From Ricinus communis (lineage: Eukaryota > Streptophyta > Magnoliopsida > Malpighiales > Euphorbiaceae), in NCBI RefSeq assembly GCF_019578655.1, contig NC_063260.1:24390888-24454887 (forward strand): a stretch of DNA of 64,000 bases, given 5' to 3'. The notes under the pieces were generated by a model. The model ran no database searches. It was not told the DNA's origin and worked only from the letters and a program-made list of their open reading frames with translations. Made by a program: the position numbers and the translations under genes. This document shows, one piece after another, positions 60,802 to 64,000 of this stretch (its first letter is position 1; every line of letters begins with the position of its first letter).

Positions 60802-63045
60802 ATGTCTCTGCTGACAGCCCCAAAACGCATCGTTTTGGCTCCGTTTCAGTATATGCTGCATCAAACTCGAAGAAGCAGAACACCGTTCAGTGTAAAAATG
60901 TCGGCCGACTCACCACAGCCCCTCACTCAGTCCCTGACGTTGCCAACTCAACCCAACCAACCCGTCCAGATAATTGCTGCCCCCGGCGTATCCGGTTCCG
61001 ATCTCAGGCCAGTATAATAATTTCTTTTCTTTTTGGTGTATGCTGTTCTTTATTTAATGAAATATTGAACAGAGAAATTTAGGTATTTGTTTGGTTTTGG
61101 GAGTGCAGAAGTGCTATCGATTCCTCGTTGTTTAAGCAGTGGCTAAAGAATTTGCAATCTGAAACTGGGATTTTAGCTACTCCCTCTTTTTCATTAAAAC
61201 GAGTTCTTGTTCAGGTTTTGTTGATCTTTTCACTTTTGTCGCTAATCTTTCATCTAATAAGTTTTGATATCACTTTGGATTCTGCTTGGTTATTAATTAA
61301 AATGCGGTTAAAGGTGAAGGATTTCTTCAACTGTCGTTTTAGGGACTCAATTGAAAAATATGGTTCTTTGTGTTGCACTGGGAAATGTATATGAAGTTTC
61401 ATTTCGAAGTGTTACAGGGAGTGGATATGTTCGGAAAACGCATTGGCTTTCTTAAATTCAAGGCAGATATTATTGATCAGGAAACAGGGCAAAAGGTATT
61501 TCATTTTCTCCCTGTTTAATTAAAACTTCAAGGGTTGGAATAAAGTCTTTCTAAGTTGTTTGTCTCACAATTGTAATTTGTTTTAAATGATTTTTAGTCG
61601 GCTCCTCCTTTTCTGTGTAATCGTCATAAGACTTATTGATATTCAATGCTCAGTCATGAATTCAGTTCGCTGTGAGCTATACAAAATTTTCCTTAATCCA
61701 AGCACTTCCTTTTAACAAGCTGCAAGCTATTACGTTAATGCTATAAGCCTTGTATCTTTCTGTAAGGACTAAAACATGCTTAGGTTCCAGGTATAGTATT
61801 TGCACGAGGACCAGCTGTAACTGTGCTAATTCTTTTGGATGCTGAAGGTGAGACCTATGCTGTTCTTACTGAACAGGTACTTCATATAAATGCTGAGAAG
61901 TTGCCTATGCAAATGGCCATGAATTTAGGTTGGACAGTTTACTACTCTAATACTACTAATTCATACAAATGCTGATGAAGGGTGATTTTCATGCATGTCG
62001 TAAGGTTAGGGTCCCTACTGGGAGGCTTGTTTTGGAATTACCTGCTGGGATGCTGGATGATGATAAGGGTGATTTTGTTGGCACTGCAGTTCGCGAGGTC
62101 TTTTTTTTTTTTTTCAGCATAACTAATTCTTTTTTGTGAACAAGTTAATTATTAAAGACAGGCAAATAACATAATAAACAAATAGAAAGAACCCGATAAC
62201 ACCGGGTACCTTTTGAGAATAATTCAACTTAGAAGTGGAGATTGGGATGGTTCAGTAGATCTGTATGTTTGAGACAGCTCCTGTTGTACGACACAGTTAG
62301 ATGTCTTTGACAGGTTGAAGAGGAGACTGGTATTCGCTTGAATCTAGAAGACATGGTTGATCTCACATCATTCCTGGATCCATCCACTGGATGCAGAATT
62401 ATTCCTTCTCCTGTATGTTGACATGAACCCTCATCTTTTTCAATTTATAGTTTATGGAAGCATTTGTTTCACTGAGCGCAGGCGTTTTGATTTTAGAACT
62501 ATGCAGTTAAGGATAGATTTATCTGTGAATTAAACGCAACTATAAATTTATCATGTGTCTTTTCATGTGTTTTTTGTTCCTGGACTTATCTGTGCTATTG
62601 TTGGATAGACTTACATGTGGACAAAAATGTGCTTGGGTTATGGCATTGTTAAGATGACTTAAATTTCCCTTAATATTATGCAAATATCCCATGAATTTGT
62701 TGAATTATATGCTTTCGAAATGCATTCACTACTTTTTTAAGAGTAGTTAATAATTCCTGAGAAAGATACAATCTGTAACTTACGTTGGTTGTATTTCCTT
62801 TTCATGGATAGGGAGGATGTGATGAAGAAATTAGCGTGTTCCTTTATAGAGGATGTGTCGATAAAGAAATTATCACACAACTGCAAGGCAAAGAGACTGG
62901 CCTTCATGATCATGGTGAACTTATTAAGCTTCACGTGGTTCCCTACAGGAAACTTTGGCGCATGACAGCTGATGCTAAGGCTTTAATGGCTATTGCACTT
63001 TATGAGATGGCAAAGAAGGAAGGTCTACTGCCTTCAAAACCTTAA
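60802..63045 (+). CDS. NUDT14: Nudix hydrolase 14-type ADP-sugar diphosphatase, chloroplastic
   Basis: Predicted 302 residues in seven exons: 60802-61007, 61109-61214, 61418-61495, 61784-61876, 62005-62097, 62314-62412, 62812-63045. The first about 35 residues are rich in basic and hydroxylated residues, like a plastid transit peptide. Conserved AtNUDT14-like blocks are GVDMFGKRIGFLKFKADI, VPGIVFARGPAV, VRVPTGRLVLELPAGMLDDD and GGCDEEISVFLYRG. The Nudix box spans about residues 176-199, with a slightly extended start and the catalytic REVEEETG core. The family hydrolyses ADP-glucose and ADP-ribose to AMP and sugar phosphate in plastids. Intron 1 works only with a GC donor (CAG then GCCAGT), since the GT four bases later breaks the frame. 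Start ATG chosen as the first in the frame. Confidence 0.92.
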
Positions 63046-63697
63046 ACTGCTAACCATTGCAGCCGTTAGGTTGATTTTGTCTGGTTATTGACATTTATGG
63101 TTTTACGGACTCAGTTTCATCCTATTTCCAGGAGATGATATTTGGCTGTAAAGTTAAACTGATTGGCACTGGTGCTATGAACGCTCCTTTAGCGTGGCGT
63201 GTTATTACCCTTCATAGTCTGAAATTGTGAAGCTTAACTTTTCAAAGATATGGCTGTTGTTAATCGCTAGAGAAGTACTTGCATCCTAACAGCACCACGG
63301 TTCCGTAAAGAACCTAAAGTAAAAGTGGTACTTTTATTTCATAGAGTTATCTTTTGTCCGATATCTCCAGTTCATATTAATAGGAGCCTCCAGTTCAAAG
63401 ACTTCTTAACTTCAACTTGCAATATAAAAATCTCTTACAACTGTTTTAACGCAAAAATGGCATCTTTTTAGTTTCTTTTTCATTGTAAATTTTGCTAGTA
63501 ATTTGGAAAGTCTTACTTCTCTTTTCAATAACTGTAAAATTATAAGAACTTTTGAGCACCCTAAAGCAATTAGGTAAAAATGACATCATTATTATTCCAT
63601 TCAGCTCCCAAATAGATGGATACATGTTGGAGGCAACAAACCCTTCATTGGGTGAATAAGATGCCTAAATGTTCAAGCGTAGGATTAGTTTTCATTA
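63046..63697. other. Convergent 3' intergenic region
   Basis: 652 bases between the stops of NUDT14 (plus) and CCS (minus), holding both 3' UTRs. No other feature seen. Confidence 0.6.
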
Positions 63698-63955
63698 TCA
63701 AACCTTGCTGGTAACAAAATCTTTGTTACTTGATTCCCATATGGTGGTCCCATCGCATGTGCAAAGCTTTTTGTAGTTCTCACCAACACCGGCACTTCTA
63801 GCAATTACTGCTGCTGTGAGACCATTGTCTGATTTATCTTCTGTTCCATATACCACCACCGATCTCCCGATAAGATCTACAACTCTTAGCTTCTGTTTTG
63901 AGCCTGAGAAGAAGGCCTCTCCATTCTCATCAACCTCTAGTGTTCCCAAGTCACC
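63698..63955 (-). CDS. CCS: Copper chaperone for superoxide dismutase, last exon (partial)
   Basis: The final 86 codons (with stop) of a gene that continues past the right edge. The exon opens after an acceptor (CCACAG, complement of 63956-63961) and encodes GDLGTLEVDENGEAFFSGSK, LRVVDLIGRSVVVYGTEDKS and LTAAVIARSAGVGENYKKLC. That is the SOD-like domain 2 end, followed by the short domain 3. Domain 3 carries the CxC copper-transfer motif (CTC in KKLCTCDGTTIWE) and ends SNKDFVTSKV. CCS loads copper into and oxidises the disulfide of Cu/Zn superoxide dismutases in cytosol and plastid. The N-terminal heavy-metal domain is outside the window. Confidence 0.92.
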   Translation of the reverse strand, partial: GDLGTLEVDENGEAFFSGSKQKLRVVDLIGRSVVVYGTEDKSDNGLTAAVIARSAGVGENYKKLCTCDGTTIWESSNKDFVTSKV

Positions 63956-64000
63956 CTGTGGCTGATATATCCAAAGACATAGTTAGCGACTGCTATGATA

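Overview
This is nuclear DNA from a flowering plant. It has multi-exon genes with GT-AG introns, very AT-rich intergenic DNA, microsatellites, foldback elements, a nuclear insert of plastid DNA and endogenous pararetrovirus (Caulimoviridae) remnants. The proteins look eudicot (rosid). A Malpighiales or Euphorbiaceae host is a guess from overall impression, not shown by the sequence.

Layout. Bases 1-7927 are a rearranged endogenous pararetrovirus: a plus-strand part (reverse transcriptase end, RNase H, C-terminal ORF, promoter and leader) lies tail-to-tail with a minus-strand part (tRNA-Met primer site, movement protein, coat region, protease, reverse transcriptase, RNase H). After 5 kb of non-coding DNA with a (CT)30 repeat, a foldback element and a G17 tract comes a gene island. 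It holds a TPX2-like spindle protein (13050-17982, +, 18 exons), the guard-cell anion channel SLAC1 (18833-20890, -), a phytocyanin (22014-22737, +) and a sugar-phosphate/phosphate translocator-like transporter (26032-27114, -).

Bases 27.1-34.9 kb are AT-rich and repetitive and include a probable non-autonomous Helitron with an internal tandem duplication. A short GRF transcription factor with a miR396 site follows (34978-36018, -). From 37.4 to 45 kb lie a tRNA-Val, a second diverged pararetrovirus remnant, a LINE RNase H fragment, a P450 relic, a decayed tRNA-Val copy, a foldback element with a target-site duplication, and a plastid-derived ycf1/ndhK composite.

Bases 46.5-55.9 kb carry two intact CYP76-type cytochrome P450 genes in opposite orientation; together with the relics at 42.5 and 50.7 kb they form a decaying tandem family. 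The right end has a NUDT14-type ADP-sugar diphosphatase (60802-63045, +, apparently with a GC-AG intron) facing the last exon of the copper chaperone for superoxide dismutase (63698-63955, -).

The genes are unrelated housekeeping or regulatory genes, apart from the P450 cluster. I do not see a clearly new molecular system. The most unusual structure is the pararetrovirus inverted repeat: it covers the whole viral genome as two complementary parts, breaks at the reverse-transcription primer site, and has the geometry to make double-stranded RNA.
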